In this document: in pieces, positions 23,080-36,084 of the stretch
How positions within the stretch are numbered: position 1 is the stretch's first letter
Layout of the letters: every line of letters starts with the position of its first letter
Assembly: GCA_024529925.1 (NCBI GenBank)
Contig: JAFEUB010001384.1
Coordinates: 1,670,001-1,734,000, forward strand
Source: Ophthalmolycus amberensis
Taxonomy: Eukaryota; Chordata; Actinopteri; Perciformes; Zoarcidae
DNA length: 64,000 bases
Direction: 5' to 3'
Notes under the pieces: model-generated
Database searches by the model: none
The model's input: the letters and a program-made list of their open reading frames with translations, nothing else
Told to the model about the DNA's origin: nothing
Made by a program: the position numbers and the translations under genes

Positions 23080-23480
23080 GTACACTATAATGTTTCTGCC
23101 AGATTTCATGACAATCCATCGACACTTGTCGAGCCATTTTCCGCGACACGCTCAAAAATGTCGACCTGTTTGTGGCACTAGATGAAAAAACAGTGAATCA
23201 CCAAAGTCATTAGGATTCATCATGTGGGAACCATGAATTTCTGCACCAAAACTGATGCCAAGATATTTGAAATCTTTTGCCTGCTGGTGGTGCTAGATGA
23301 AAGATGAGAGGCTCACCAAAGTCTTAAGGATGTATCCTCTGGGGAGCATCATTGTCTCATGACAACCCATCCAGTAGTTTTAGTTTTCAACCAAAGTGGT
23401 GGATGGAAGCAACCGACAAATCGACATTGCCGTCCCTAGATCCACCGAATAGCGAAAATGCACCATCATTTTAAACCACA
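23080..23480 (-). repeat. Fish dispersed repeat family A, reverse copy
   Basis: Contains ATTTCATGACAATCCATC, CTCACCAAAGTC and ATCCTCTGGGGAGCATC, the reverse complement order of the 7130-7560 copy. It lies between the ppef1 stop and its proposed poly(A) signal, so it would be part of the ppef1 3' UTR. Confidence 0.55.
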
Positions 23481-23598
23481 TTACTGCTAGTGAAATCGCA
23501 GCTAACTTAATACTCAATCATTTAAACTTGTCCGCGCTTTCCTGTAGAAGATGCTAATCATTCAGGACTTCCACACTGTAGCGTTCAGATTCTTCCCT

Positions 23599-26500
23599 TC
23601 ACGAACACTTCCCTCCAGCCGTCTTCCCGTTGAGTTGTTCCTTGTTGTCCAGTTTGTGTACCACTCTGAAGGCCTCCAGGAACTCAGTGAAGTCTATGCT
23701 GCCGTCCTTGTTGAAGTCGATGCTTCGGGCCAGGTCGTCGACGGCTCTGTCGTCGACGTCGACGCCCAGGTGGGCACTGAAAAGACGCCAGGTGTGGCGA
23801 AACTCCTCGATGGAGATCAGACCTGAACACGACAACACACATTCAGTACACTCATGTGCGGAAGTGACAGACACACTTTTTGAATTACTGACATGATTTT
23901 TTGTTTACCTGAATGGTCTTTGTCTATAATGTTGAATATTATCTCAATGTCTGTCCTGTATCTGAACAGAGTTTCAGCCATTTTTGGAGTCACCTAAAAT
24001 CAGAAAAGAGAGAAAGAGAACTGTAGATAACCGTTAGCTGAGTTTAATAGCAGCAGTGGTAGAACAAGTAACCGACTATGATCCTAAAAGTACCAGTACC
24101 ACTCGGGAAAGATTTCACTTTACAAGTGAAAGACCTGCATTAGGAATTCAGAACTGTGTTTAAGATGTAAGAAGTATCTCAACAAGGTGGAGAGTCTGGA
24201 TACAACAGAGTAAGTCGATTAAATCTGACTAGAAAAAAATCACCAAAATGGTAAAAAATGAAATATGAGGATCTCAAAATACCCTTTAATTAGAGTATTT
24301 GAGTAAATGTACTTGGCTGCTCTGATGAGGATGACCCCTCGCCTCTCTTACCTGAGCTAGAGGAATCCCTGGCTCCATGTCCTCAAAGCAGGACTGATAA
24401 TCCACACTGCCATCTGGTGCCAGGCGGGCTAAGTGCGGGCGAAGGGTCCTCCAGGGCAGATCCAGTCTCAGTACAGACTCAAACGCCTGAGCCCATTCAC
24501 TGACTGACACACAACCTGAAAAAAACACACAAAAAAAGATACGCTTGCATCTAACAGCTATACATGTCAACCATAGTTAAATATAAGCAAGGCAAACGGA
24601 GTGAGAAGAGCGCACCGGTGTTGTTCTGGTCGTACTGCTGGAGGCTCGACAGCAGCTCAGAGCGATGGGTGAACAGCTTCTCCTTCAGGGCCTTGAGGGC
24701 GGAGCCTTCAGCAACTCTCACTCTGCAGACGCACACGCAAGCACACGCAATGCTGAGCTTTCTTACGTAAATGCTTGAATTCAAAAATGCTTGTTTTGAC
24801 CGCTCAGCAGTCCAAAACCCAAAGATGAAAACAGACACATGTAGAAAATCCTCACAGTGGAGGATGCTGGGACCAGCTGGTACAGAGCTGGTATTCATTT
24901 TTAAACAAGCAGAAACACGGCTGACACCTGTTGTACCTCTGTGTCAGGGTGAGTTTGCGTGTTGTGCGGCTGACTTGGTACTGGTAGAAGCGGGGAACCA
25001 GTTCTCGGCCCACTTTGATGTACGCTCCACGGTTGCTTCCCTCCTCGTAATAGTTTGACGCTGAGAAAATGGTGATCACCTGTGGGACAAACATGCGCAA
25101 ACATTCCTTACAGACTCAAACATTTATTTGGACAATCTGAATTAACGTCCTGCGTCCCTCCCGTCTACCTGTCCGCCGTGACAGAACTCGTATCCCTCCT
25201 GTTTGCACTCATGGGATCTGATTAGCAGCTGGAGTCCGTGCCGGAGCAGCAGTCTGCGGGTGACGTCCGGGCCGAAGTAGCAGCCTCCTCCTCTGAATGT
25301 GTTCGGACTGCAGCCTTCTTGGGGTTTAGGGTCACTCCACAATATATCCACTACCTGCAGGAGAGAGGAAACGCAGATCAAAGTGCTGGACGAGGCACAG
25401 AACACTACGGGGTGCTGGATCCACTCTGACCTGTCTCCATTCCCGATCGTGTTGTGGAGGTGGTGGAGGAGGGGGAACGGAGGACAGAGAGTCCAGGTAA
25501 GGCACTTGGAGGACATTGATAGTGTAAGGCATGCTGGGAGAAGACGGGCACGGACGGGGCGAGAGGCACGGACGGGGCGAGAGGCACGATGGAGTTCGAG
25601 GGGAGCAGAACGAAGAGGAGGACGAGGACGATGAGGAGGAGGAGGAAGAAGTGGAGGCTGCGCTGTCTTGTCGGCTGTGCCCACATCGCGTCTTTCTACA
25701 GAAATAAAAAGGGACAGAAGAGAGGGTCTGTCACTTTAAGCAAGAAGTCTTATTGTACACTTTAAAAAACACCTGTAAGCGGCCGTGGGCGGCTGTCAGA
25801 CCTCGGTTGGTTTTTGCTGTGGCTGCTGGGACGAGAGCCGGCCGTCGATCTCATTCTTTTGCAGGAATGACCGATGTCCAGCTGTTCCAAACTGCGTCTG
25901 GGAAACCTCAGGGCAGATTTCACCTGGAAGAGGAGAGAAGGGAAGACAGAAATAAAGTGAGGACAAAGGTATTCCAAATTGAAGATCAAACCGATCAAAA
26001 AGTGACTGGACTTAACAGATGTGTTCATACACATTCTGAGTACAATACTAATCTTAGCAAGTACCTTGAGAAGGTAAGAAGCCAACATAGAGATACACAA
26101 ATTATTGTACATTTTGTTGCATCCATTTCCTCTACTTCTCGAGTAATTTGGTTAACTTCCCAGAATTACTTTTCATAACTATATGAGAACATGTGCATAC
26201 ATTTACGATCCAACTAGACTGTTAATGAAGAAATAGATGATTATTTTTCATTTGTGTGATGGATGAATTATCATTTCTTTCGGCCAATCATTTAAAAGAA
26301 TAAAGGAAATCACATGAACAAGGTATGTGATGTACATCACTGAAGGCTGTTTGAAACACCTCAGGTATTCAGCATGAACCTTGTCTGCCAGATAATCATC
26401 AACATTTTATTTAAGTGTTGTTCTGAACTCTAGTGCCCAACGCTGATTTTTGCAGATAAAAGTACAGTACAGGTGGCTTATTGTTTCCACTGACCTTGTG

Positions 26501-29500
26501 TCTTTCTATGGAGCTGAGGAAGTCCAGGTCGGTCTGGTCTGATATCCCACCGTGAACGATCAGGATCTTTCCGTCGATGACCGTCGCGATGGGCAGAAGG
26601 CTGAAAACGTCCTGAAACAGCTGGAGGATCTCACGGCCATGAGTCTGCACACAGTGACAAAGGAATTAATCAAACAACCGTTGGCCACTGAGCCATTTTA
26701 TTAATCCAATGCTAAAATCTGCAGAGTGTGAACTGAGCTCTGTACGTATACATAATAAAGGCAGAATAAAGCCATGTGGCTGGACGTTACTGCACCTTGT
26801 ATTTCTGCATGACTTCCTTTGTAAACCCATATCTGAAATGTAAAAACATATCCTAATTTTACTACCCTTGTGTTTGAACAGATGAATGTTTTTGTTAATT
26901 TCTCGTCTCACCTACCTGAGGTTCATTATGTGGTCTTCATGGTTTCCTCGGTTCAGGTGCATGTAGTCGGGGTAAAGCAGCAGGTAGGCAAAGAGGAGGC
27001 TGACCACTTCGATCGACTTTTTCCCGCGGTCCACAAAGTCCCCGTTGAACACATATGGTGTCTCCGCAGAGGGAATGCCATTCTGAACAGAAGCGAGTCG
27101 TGAAATCAACAAAATTAAAATCGGATCTTGAGTGCATGCTTTCGGCTATGGCTGATGTGGCTTCAACTGTCGCGCACGTTTGCTCGTTTAAATCTGTATC
27201 TATATAAAATCAGATGAATCTGAACGAAATGTTTTCCTGTAAAATAGGTAGTGAGTGATCCTAAAGAAATGTGTTGTACTGTAAAATAAATATAGCTTTA
27301 CAGTACCTTATAAAATATGAGAAGTAAGTCATCAAGCCGCCCGTGCAGATCACCTGTACCAAAAAGGAAAATCACAGCAATGCAGAAATGTGAATCTTAT
27401 TTCTGGTTTATCTGATCCCTGATTTGCAGAGGAAGTCTGAAATATTCCTCAATGGAATTAAAAAAAAACCTCAACCGCCGACCGGTGTGTGTTTTCTGTT
27501 TCAGTCACAAGTATTCTTGAGTTTAATGAGATGCGAATCTGCAGGAGGAGGCGGCCGAGGAAGAGGAGTCAAGTGCCTGATCAGTGTGCAAATAAACAAG
27601 ACCTCCATTCTTGGATCGCTGCCATTAAGATACAGTCAAATGTATTTACAACACATTTACAGACATAAGCAATCGCTTAACTGGTAAGCAGGTTATTCAT
27701 GTATTATTCATGTAATAGCCCACTGTGCCGTGCTTCAAATTCATCACAGAATCCAAACGACGAGACTGAAACATTTTGACAAATAACTTTGAATCTTGAA
27801 TTAACACGAAACGGAGGTCGCCGTCACCCACCACATATAGTGATCTCATTGGTGTAGGATGTCGACAAGTGGATGATGTTGGGCATCTGTTTGAGGAGCT
27901 TTTTGGTCTCGTACAGCAGCTGCAGAACATATCTGGCATGTAGGGTCTGCAAGGAAGAAGAGCAATGAGGTCCCTAAAAGAGCCAAAACATCTATCCAAA
28001 GCAAGAGAGAGAGAAAGACCCTAATCACTGTACCTGTTGCTCCTTAAATGCACTGAGGAGAGCATTCGTATCAGAGACGGAGAGAGGAAACGAGAGTCGG
28101 GGTCCCGTGTACGACTCTGGAACGGGGATCAAGTTGTAACAGATCTCTCTGTCTAACCAGGGGTCCACCACCGGGTCCAGCAGCTGGGAGATCAAGACTG
28201 GAGGACACAGAGGGAGCAGCTGTGAACGTACAGTACTGAGCTCATTCTCACCGATGTCTTTGGAACTTGACTGAAATCAAAGATAGAGGACCACAAGCAC
28301 ACAGTGCAAGAATAAAAATAGGCAATAGACAGTTTGCTGGTTGAAACAAAAACAGATTCCATCCAATGTTGCCATTAAAAAACGTTGTCAACTCTTTAAA
28401 ACTTTGAAACTACTCAACATTTCAGAAGGAAATCTTTACCTTTTACCTTTTACTCAATTACATTTATTTGATAACTTCAGTTACTCTGCAGAGTTAGATT
28501 AATTATACAAAATAGAATTCACAAATACATTTTTATGAATTGTTCCATCAAATATTGTTCAATCAAATTTTGAATGCAGGAGAAAAAGATCAGAGTACTT
28601 CCCCCACCACCACTGCTGAACAGCAATCGGAGTGTGTCTCTCAATTAACGGATGAAGTAAAATCTTTATATGTATATATATATAGAGAGATAATAATGTG
28701 GAGTTCCCTGTACTAAACAGCAGGACACAACACCACATCCACTCTGTGTGACCTCGCTGCTGTATTAAAAGACCACTCCAATATGCTAATAAACCTCTAA
28801 TGTATGCAAACAAACAAGGCATGAGCAGGCATCTACCTCCAGGCCTATTTGTCTTTTGTCTATTTCCCCCTTTGTGTCTTTAAATGTCCTCTATTCTGCC
28901 ACACACACACACACACAGACACAAACATGGATGCAGTACATAACAACTACAGAGAACGAGAGTCTGGTCTCTTTGCATCACTTATGTCGACTCAACGTAA
29001 AACCCACGTGGAGGATGGAGTGTAGATGTTGGGCAATAAGGGATGACATGAGGATGAACTTGTCAACGGATCATCGGGCCTTTTAGATGGATGAGATGGT
29101 CAATACATACTTAAGCCACAGCGGTGTCAGTGCAACACACCAACACGTTGGCCTCCACGTTCACAGTAGTTGCTTAGCAACAGGGTATAACGCAATGGGT
29201 TCTCTAATGTAGGCCAAACTACAGAGGCGTGACAAACAAAATGAATACTGTAATATTCAAATTTCATCTCTCACTATTTGTATTTACCGAAAGCATTAGC
29301 TGGACCCATCCGTCTTTGATCATTCAATCTCACATAATAGCACAACAGCATCAAATGTACCTAAAAAAAATTGTTTGAAGATATAAAACAAAACATGACT
29401 AAAAAGGTGAAACGGCATAAACTCACATGTAAGCTTCAGTATATCTGAGACACAGGCAGCCCTGAACGCTTTGTATGCACAGTGCAAAATAATAACGTAT

Positions 29501-30155
29501 ATGCCTTCATATCCAAATGAACCCTGTTAGAAAATGTTGTTTTACTACAAAATAAAATCAACTTTATCTCCAATATTACCAAAAAACAAGGGTGAAGTCA
29601 GACATTTCGATACAAATAATACTATCTCATCGAAATATTCTGCGGTTAAAAGAGTGTTTTGGCTCCTGACCTGGTCCATTTCCATTCAGCTGAGTGAAGT
29701 TGTCGAGCATGAAACTGAAGAAACTGGAAAGCTGAAGAAAGAAAAACAAACATGTTTAAGCTTTCTGGGGCTTCTGAATATGAGCTTACATGTGTACTTG
29801 AGCTTTTAAGCAGAGAGTGCCTCTTCTGAGCGTCACCTGTAGCTGGTCCTGTTCCCCAGCATATTCAATGGACTGAAAGATGTTCCAGGTGTACCTGCGC
29901 CTCATCTCCAGACGGGCCATGTAGCGCCGGTACCATCGCTGGATCAAAACAGCTGCCTTCATAGCTACGACAAACAAAAAAAAACTGTTACATTTCATTT
30001 AGAGGGGAAACGTGTTTACACATCTGGAGACAGATACATACAGGACATGAATATGACATGTGAGACTCTTATTTTGTATTGTTATGGAGCACAGCATTTT
30101 AATTACCGTACAAAGTGACAAACATCATGAGGTAAATGTAAAAATGCTCACAGAT

Positions 30156-30189
<34 letters not shown>

Positions 30190-30503
30190 ATGTCACAGAC
30201 TGATCTTTAGAGATGAGCAGGGTCTTACTTAGAGCTGGGCTGGGACTCTTAACTGTGTCATCTGTGAGAAGAAAAAACTACAATTCAGCAAAAGAAACTG
30301 GTAATTGACTAAAATCATGCACAAGACAAAACACACACACACACACACACACAGTGAGAGCGATAACAAGACACAGGGGAGGTCATGAGCAACAGTGGGA
30401 CTGGAAAAGCTACGCAAATTAAAAGAGCTTTCAAGAGAAACAGCGCTCATTAAAGAGAGAAAGCAGACTGTGAAGAAAGAAAAGCACCATCTGTCAAACA
30501 TCT

Positions 30504-30539
<36 letters not shown>

Positions 30540-31350
30540 CAACAAGTCTGACGAAAATGTACTACCGCAAAAATTAATTACCATCAGATTCATTCTGCAT
30601 GATGTGACATTGAGATGCATAAAACGGAACCATAACACTACTGCCATGACGACTGCTAATAATACACTGTTTAAAGAGCACAAATGAAATAATGTTACAT
30701 CATGCTTCACAGACGGGATCAACAAGCCAACAACGCACAAAAGCACAGCAACTAAAGACTATTTTCATCATCGATTACTACAAACATTGGCAAGCTTTTT
30801 GGCCCATTTTTGCCAAAAAATAAATTGACTGAAATGATAAATCAACTATCAAACTGTTTTCTGACATTCGATTAATCGACTATTTTGTTTGTTTTCCATC
30901 TGGACTGAGGATGTCTACTGTGTGTATGTCAGACTGCATGTAGGCTTTCAATGTGATTTGTAGAATCGAAAAACAAAAGCCACTGAAAGTCTGTAAGGAC
31001 ACAAACACATAAGTTACACTTCATCCCCTTCCATCAATTCTCATAAAAGCCTCATCGAAGTTATTTCTAAGCTTGCACTCCAATTAATATCCGACAGGTC
31101 TGGAATATTTGTGCTCAGCTAGTCTGTCCAGGCCAGGCTGTACCAACATGCCTGCTCTAATGTGATGCCAAAGTGGTTTCTTCACACCTTTCCCTGGGCA
31201 ACACACATGAGTGTCAAATGTTCCCGCTGACGGGGAAGGAAAATATGTGTCAGTCCTGAACCCTAATGGCAGCTACACCTGCTAAGCATCCTTACCGGTC
31301 TCCAATATTTTCACTTGTGTCTCCGTAGCAACGGAGGTGCCGCATCCCAT
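23599..31350 (-). CDS. ppef1: Serine/threonine protein phosphatase with EF-hands 1
   Basis: PPP-family metallophosphatase with calmodulin-binding IQ motif and C-terminal EF-hands (retinal degeneration C family). Coding exons on minus: 31296-31350, 30229-30261, 29837-29964, 29671-29731, 28034-28197, 27832-27946, 27307-27353, 26916-27082, 26796-26832, 26495-26644, 25802-25923, 25431-25695, 25169-25354, 24937-25079, 24616-24722, 24352-24515, 23909-23993, 23599-23822. They total 751 codons including stop, close to human PPEF2 (753 aa) and longer than PPEF1 (653 aa). Start MGC is an N-myristoylation/palmitoylation context. Seen: IQ motif [20 protein letters not shown] across two exons; [63 protein letters not shown]-hands [12 protein letters not shown] and [12 protein letters not shown] are canonical; DQNNTGCVSVSE is weaker. 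The linker before ILWSDP is a long Ser/Pro-rich stretch; its frame requires the donor at 25801 rather than the one at 25772. Symbol chosen by synteny. Confidence 0.93.
30157..30188. repeat. (CA)n microsatellite in ppef1 intron
   Basis: Pure CA units. Further CA/TG runs lie at 30331-30352 and 30505-30536, so three lie within 400 nt in ppef1 introns. Confidence 0.85.
30750..30900. repeat. AT-rich MITE-like family C
   Basis: The words CATCGATTACT, AAATTGACTGAAATGATAAATC and CGATTAATCGACTATTTTG are typical of an abundant fish repeat. Related copies at about 40530-40720, 44440-44720, 50705-50990 and 56780-56990. Confidence 0.5.
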
Positions 31351-33349
31351 GATGTCCAACAAGGAGGTCCTGGGGGTCACATCAATCAGTTTTTCCAAAG
31401 CTGGGTCACATCTGGCTGGTGGCATGCGACTGCTCCCATGAGACCTAAAAAGTAATATGTCATCATCAGTCAGTGGTTGTCTAAATGGGAGGACTGGGTT
31501 TCACTCATTAGTTTATTAAAAGTTTCCTAAATTCCTAGAAACACTTTATCCAGTCTCACATCACAGCAGCAGGGTTCACTTCAGAGAGAAGGTTCTGGAA
31601 AAGTGTCTTACGTTGGGTAACCTCTGACCCATGTGAGCTGCGGGGGTCCAAATTGACCGATGATCAACAAATGTGCAACATTATGCTTCGAAATAAAAAC
31701 CTCACAACGCATGATGCAATTCGCAGCCATGAGGACAAATCAAAACGGGAAAGGTTGCTCATTGCGCATCATATTCCAACGACGTGATAATTTTACGCAT
31801 CCGGCGCAAGTAAATCATCACAGTGTTTGTTTTTTTGTTCCTACCTGCAGCTTGTATCCACACGATCCTGAAATCATGAATGGGACGCGTAATCCATGTC
31901 ATGCACAAAAAAATAAATAAAAGACTTGCATCCAAGCTGCGACCACAATGTTTCGCTATATACGTGTCCTCCAAATGACGGCTGAGAGGAGGTTTGAGTT
32001 CAAAAGGAAGGATAATATTGGCGGTGAAAGTGTTTCCAGAGAAGATGCGGACGCTGCAGGAGCTGCTGCTGCTGGAGGAGACGAGAGCGCACCGAGGAGG
32101 CGGAGGCATCAGGTGGACTTTAAGCACAGACACATCACAGGATGGAGAGCCAGTCAGCTGTTCCTCCTGAAAATAGCCCACCTCTGCAAATATTCAAGTC
32201 ATTTCCACCATGACTCATTTCATGAATCGTTTCTGTGCCTCATGTAGGTATGCAGGCAGTAATACAGCAGCAAATCAATATTTAATTCAATTTCAATAGT
32301 GTGTGTTGTTCTCCGATATACTACTTGCTTTGTTTACATAGCCGAGTCGGCCACACATCTTTTAGTGCATGCTTGTAAATGTGAGCGTGCCCTACTGGCT
32401 ATAGCTGACGACAGCAGCTCTGCACTGCTCTCATATGGTGGTTGCAGCCAACAACGCCACCCCGACCTGCGGTGTCCTCGCGGAAGCTTGCAGGAGTATT
32501 TCCTCTTGCCCACCCTCCGGTTGCCCCTCCGGTAAGTTTAACCACGTGTCAGCACTGTTGCCATTGTAAGCAGAGTACGTTGAGAGCTCTAGAGGAAGCA
32601 GTGTTCCTGTGTACGTTTCTGGTGCTTTTATTGTAGAGGATGAGACGGAAGAAGAAAAAGTAGAAGAGGTTCTGGCGAAGTGTGTGAGGAGTGAATAAAC
32701 TGGTCAAATGCTTTGTTGGGCCAATAGCCAATGGGAAGCTGCACATAAGTAACGTAATGCACAACATTACGGACTAGTCATGAGGTTTAAGATATCTGCA
32801 ACTATTTTTTTTAGAGTTGTGAAAGCACAACCTGCTTTATGTCCAATTTTACTCTAATGGGGACCACACTTTACTAAATGAACATCATTCTGTATTGAAA
32901 CTAGCAATTGAGACCATAAACTGATGTTTACTGAGGTAATAAATCAAGTCATAATCCGCATCCTTTTCTCATAAGACAACCAGATAGTCATTGGAAAGTT
33001 TCGTCAACAAACCTACTTGGTTGGTTAAGAAATGATCATGAGCTGCTTGGTTAGGGTTAATAAACTGCACGCTAAAAATGCAACCAATGAGAACAATATT
33101 TCAGCATGTTCCATAAATAAGGAATTTGCATTCAAAACCCATCCCTAAGTCCCTACACCTGTTAAATTGAACAACCGATTTGTCATTAACAATCTTCCAT
33201 AAATGATCACCTGTAACTTACTGCTTGTGGAGAGTACTCAATGTAATTTTACTTACTGACATGAGCATGCAATACATAGAAGGAAACGGATTAAAAAATA
33301 AAATTCTTTAATGATAAAAGTTAGTAAAATATCGACATTTTCCAACTCT
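31351..33349. other. Upstream region of ppef1; no gene recognised
   Basis: Contains the presumed ppef1 5' UTR and promoter. Non-coding first exons are likely but not fixed by the sequence. A segment near 32861-32985 is repeated at 36085-36215. No coding exon was supported. Confidence 0.4.
32861..32985 (+). repeat. Dispersed repeat, copy 1 (partner at 36085-36215)
   Basis: Both copies share the words GAGACCATAAACT, GAGGTAATAAATCAAG and CTCATA in the same order and orientation, with small indels. The two copies flank the H2B-like gene and the LINE fragment. Confidence 0.6.
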
Positions 33350-33853
33350 TCATGCAGCAGCTCTCGTATGGATCCTCTGTTGTACGAGTGTGACAGCAGC
33401 ACTGATCTCCCGGCAGAGTGATCACTTTTAGTCTGTTGGTTTTGGACAGCCGGGAAGCCTCCGAGCTCACCAGTCTGAGCAAGACTGGTTTGGGAAAACT
33501 GAGCCGACTGGCCAAGAAGTCTGGAGTCCTCATCCCAGCCGGACTGGCCTGCAGAAGAGATGAAAGTTTCAGGTGGGATGCACTTATCTCTTTTCATTAT
33601 CTTACTGCAACCTGCATAGTCCACTTGGAAAGACGTGATTTCTTTTTTTTAACCTTCTGTAATATTTAAAATCATCCCACGAAACACAAGAATGTTATGC
33701 CGATTGTGTTAAGCACCACACGTCCATGCAAGTCACCGCGTGTGCTGCAGTTCTTACCTCTTTATGAGCTCTGTAGATGAGAGCCGAGTGACCTCGATTC
33801 CGTTTCTTTGTTTGTGGAGGAATCCTGCGCGGGGTTCGGACACGAGCCTTCAT
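33350..33853 (-). CDS. Divergent histone H2B-like protein, two exons, one frame break
   Basis: Exon 1 (33758-33853) starts MKARVRTPRR, has a basic tail (QTKKRNRGHS) and ALIYRAHKE, ending at a GTAAGA donor in phase 0. Exon 2 (33548 down to 33350) starts after a TCTGCAG acceptor. It reads through LVSSEASRLSKTNRLKVI, which parallels the H2B alpha-2/loop-2 stretch (IAAEASRLAHYNKRSTI). After a +1 shift at about 33413-33424 it reads LCREISAAVTLV, which parallels H2B TSREIQTAVRLL, then stops. Spacing between the YR of alpha 1 and EASRL differs from H2B by one residue. Odd: an intron inside a histone fold, Pro-Lys-Pro in alpha 2, a short C-terminus and the frame break. It could be a testis-type or other variant H2B, or a decaying copy. 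A nucleosomal role is inference only. Confidence 0.5.
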
Positions 33854-34829
33854 TTTGCCTTTTCAGCCTCAACACTTGCAAAAAGAAATCAACTGATGAG
33901 ATTTACAGCAGCTTTTTCAAAAAGCCATCAGGCAATGAGGGCATGACAGGTGAGAGTGTGTGAGGAGTGAAAAGGATGTTTTAATGAACACAAATTGAAG
34001 ACAGCTTTGCTTAATTAGGCTTGATTATGTTCACCTGGCAGGCTGTGAAACCCTCAGTGAGAGTTGAGACGTCCTTACCTGAGGATAGAGAAGTCTTTTC
34101 AATATAAGATAATGTTGTTTACAACTTTTGAATGCTGTGTGTGGTCTTATTGTTGAGATGATAGGAATATGTGATTGCATCTTGTAAATACATTTATTTT
34201 GTTATTCTGAAGGGAAAAACCTCCACATTTAGGCTTTTCCCTCATTGCATATCACAATTCTTATGACCAGAGAAATAAACTCATAGAGAGGCCAAATTGT
34301 TCATTTATGTTTGAATTTTTCTCTCATTTCACAGTATAATCAGACACTTTCAGCTGTACGTTTGTATATTGACTCGAGTTAAGTTGGGATGTTGAACAGT
34401 AATGATTTTCATAATGAGTTAAAAAAATCTGATAACAATATCAGCTGATATGATATTTTTTTACATAAACAAATAACATAAACAAGCATTTTGGAATTTT
34501 TTTAAATTTGGCAATATGTGTTCTGAGTGGGACTCTTACAGTTGAAAAATGAACTTGTCAGTGTTGTCTAAATTATCTCAAACATTCTGTAGCAGAACTT
34601 TCTTGTTACTATACACAGTATTGGCCAACATATAACAATACATAAGTGAAAGCTAATATCAGCTGCCTTTTGTCAGTTGGGCTCTAATTTTATCATTATT
34701 TTTATAATATCTTTTATAATATAAGTCTGACAAGATCAGTGTTGTTGTTCAGTATGTGTGCGTGTGTGAGTGTGTGTTAGTGTGTGTGTGTTATTGTATG
34801 TGTGTGTTAGTGTATGTGTATTCGAGCAC
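33854..34829. other. AT-rich intergenic sequence
   Basis: Between the H2B-like start and the damaged LINE. No coding exon recognised. A TG-rich simple repeat at about 34755-34820 abuts the LINE. Confidence 0.4.
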
Positions 34830-36058
34830 ACTCTCCGGTCCCCCTTTTTGAAGATGGGAACCACCACCCCGGTCTGCCAGTCCATGGGCACTGATCCCGA
34901 ACCCCATGCAACATTGAAGAGGCGTGTCAGACAGGACAGCCCAACTATGTCCAGCGCTTTCAGCATCTCAGGGCGGATCTCATCCACCCCCGGCGCCTTG
35001 CCACCAAGGAGCTTTTTAACTACCTCAGCGGCCTCTGCCAGGGATATGGGTGAGCCTCCCCCTAGGTCCTCAGGCGCTGCCTCCTCTGCAGAGGACATGT
35101 TGGTCAGGTTTAGGAGTTCCTCAAAGTGCTCTTTCCACCGCCCGACAATGTCCCCGGTCCGGGTCAGCAGTTACCCTCCCCTGCTGAGAACAGCCTGGGG
35201 TAAGCCCTGCTTTCCCTTCCTGAGCCGTCGGATGGTTTGCCAGAACCTCCTTGAGGCCAACCGAAAGTCCATTCTCCATGGCCTCCCCGAACTCCTCCCA
35301 TGCCCGAGTTTTAGCATAAGCACAAACCACAGTCAGAGCCTTGCTCCCCGCAAGCCGTAGGCGCATGGAGGCGACCCTGTCGTTCTCCGGGGAGAACTCC
35401 AACACAGCGGCGCTCAGCCGGGGGCTCGTGGGTATCCCCACTCCTGCCCGGCGCCTCTCACCCTGGGCAACTCCGGAAAAGGACAAAGTCCAACCCCTCT
35501 CCAGGAGCTTGGTTCCAGAGCCAGCGCTGTGTGTGGAGGTGAGTCCAACTATATCTAACTGGTATCGCTCCACCTCCACCTCCTGCACCAGCTCTGGCTC
35601 TTTCCCCACTAGCGAGGTGACGTTCCACGTCCCCAGAGCTATTCTATGCTGCCAGCGATCGGCTCGCATAGCACCCGGTCTGCATTGCACCCGACCCCGA
35701 TGCTTGTCCCTGCGGGTGGTGGGTCCACAGGGTGGCTGCTCCATGCTGTTTCTTCGGGCTGAGCCCGACCGGGCCCCATGGGCGAAGGACCCGGCCACCA
35801 GACGCTATCCGACGAGCTCCCCTCCTGGGTCTGGCTCCAGGAGGGTGCCCCGGTTTCCCTGGTCCGGGCGAGGTGGCTGAAGTCCGTGGGCTGCTTATCA
35901 TTAGGGTCGCTTTGAACCGCTCTTAGTCTGGGCTCTCCCCTGAGACCTGTTTGCCTTGGGAGACCCTACCAGGGGCTAATGCCCCGGACAACATAGCTCC
36001 CAGGATCACTGAGCCACTCAAACTCCTCCACCAAGTTACGGTGGCGATTCGCGGAGAA
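34830..36058 (-). mobile_element. I/Nimb-like LINE fragment, internally deleted and 3'-truncated
   Basis: Minus-strand remnants of a GC-rich fish LINE. The endonuclease start is seen as ALGTWNVTSLVGKEPELVQE, VERYQLDIVGLTSTHS and GERRRAGVGI, up to LTVVCAYAKTRAWEEFGEAM. The rest of the endonuclease is missing. The RT opening follows (VVKKLLGGKAPGVDEIRPEM, SVPMDWQTGVVVPIFKKGDR), then the element stops at a TG simple repeat near 34830. A frame change separates the two parts. The catalytic RT core is absent, so it cannot move by itself. Clade assignment is from memory of similar fish elements. Confidence 0.75.
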
Positions 36059-36084
36059 GAAATGGTCTAAATGGTCTAAATGGA

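Noticed and set aside
25142..25684. 180-codon minus-strand frame starting [11 protein letters not shown]
   Set aside because: It reads the ppef1 linker exon out of frame and runs through an intron before the next phosphatase exon.
33253..33624. Longer minus-strand open frame (QSGWDEDSRLLGQ...) over the H2B-like exon
   Set aside because: Composition is unlike a family; the other frames show histone-like motifs joined to a good upstream exon.
35341..35880. Plus-strand 179-codon frame
   Set aside because: Shadow of the minus-strand LINE endonuclease region.
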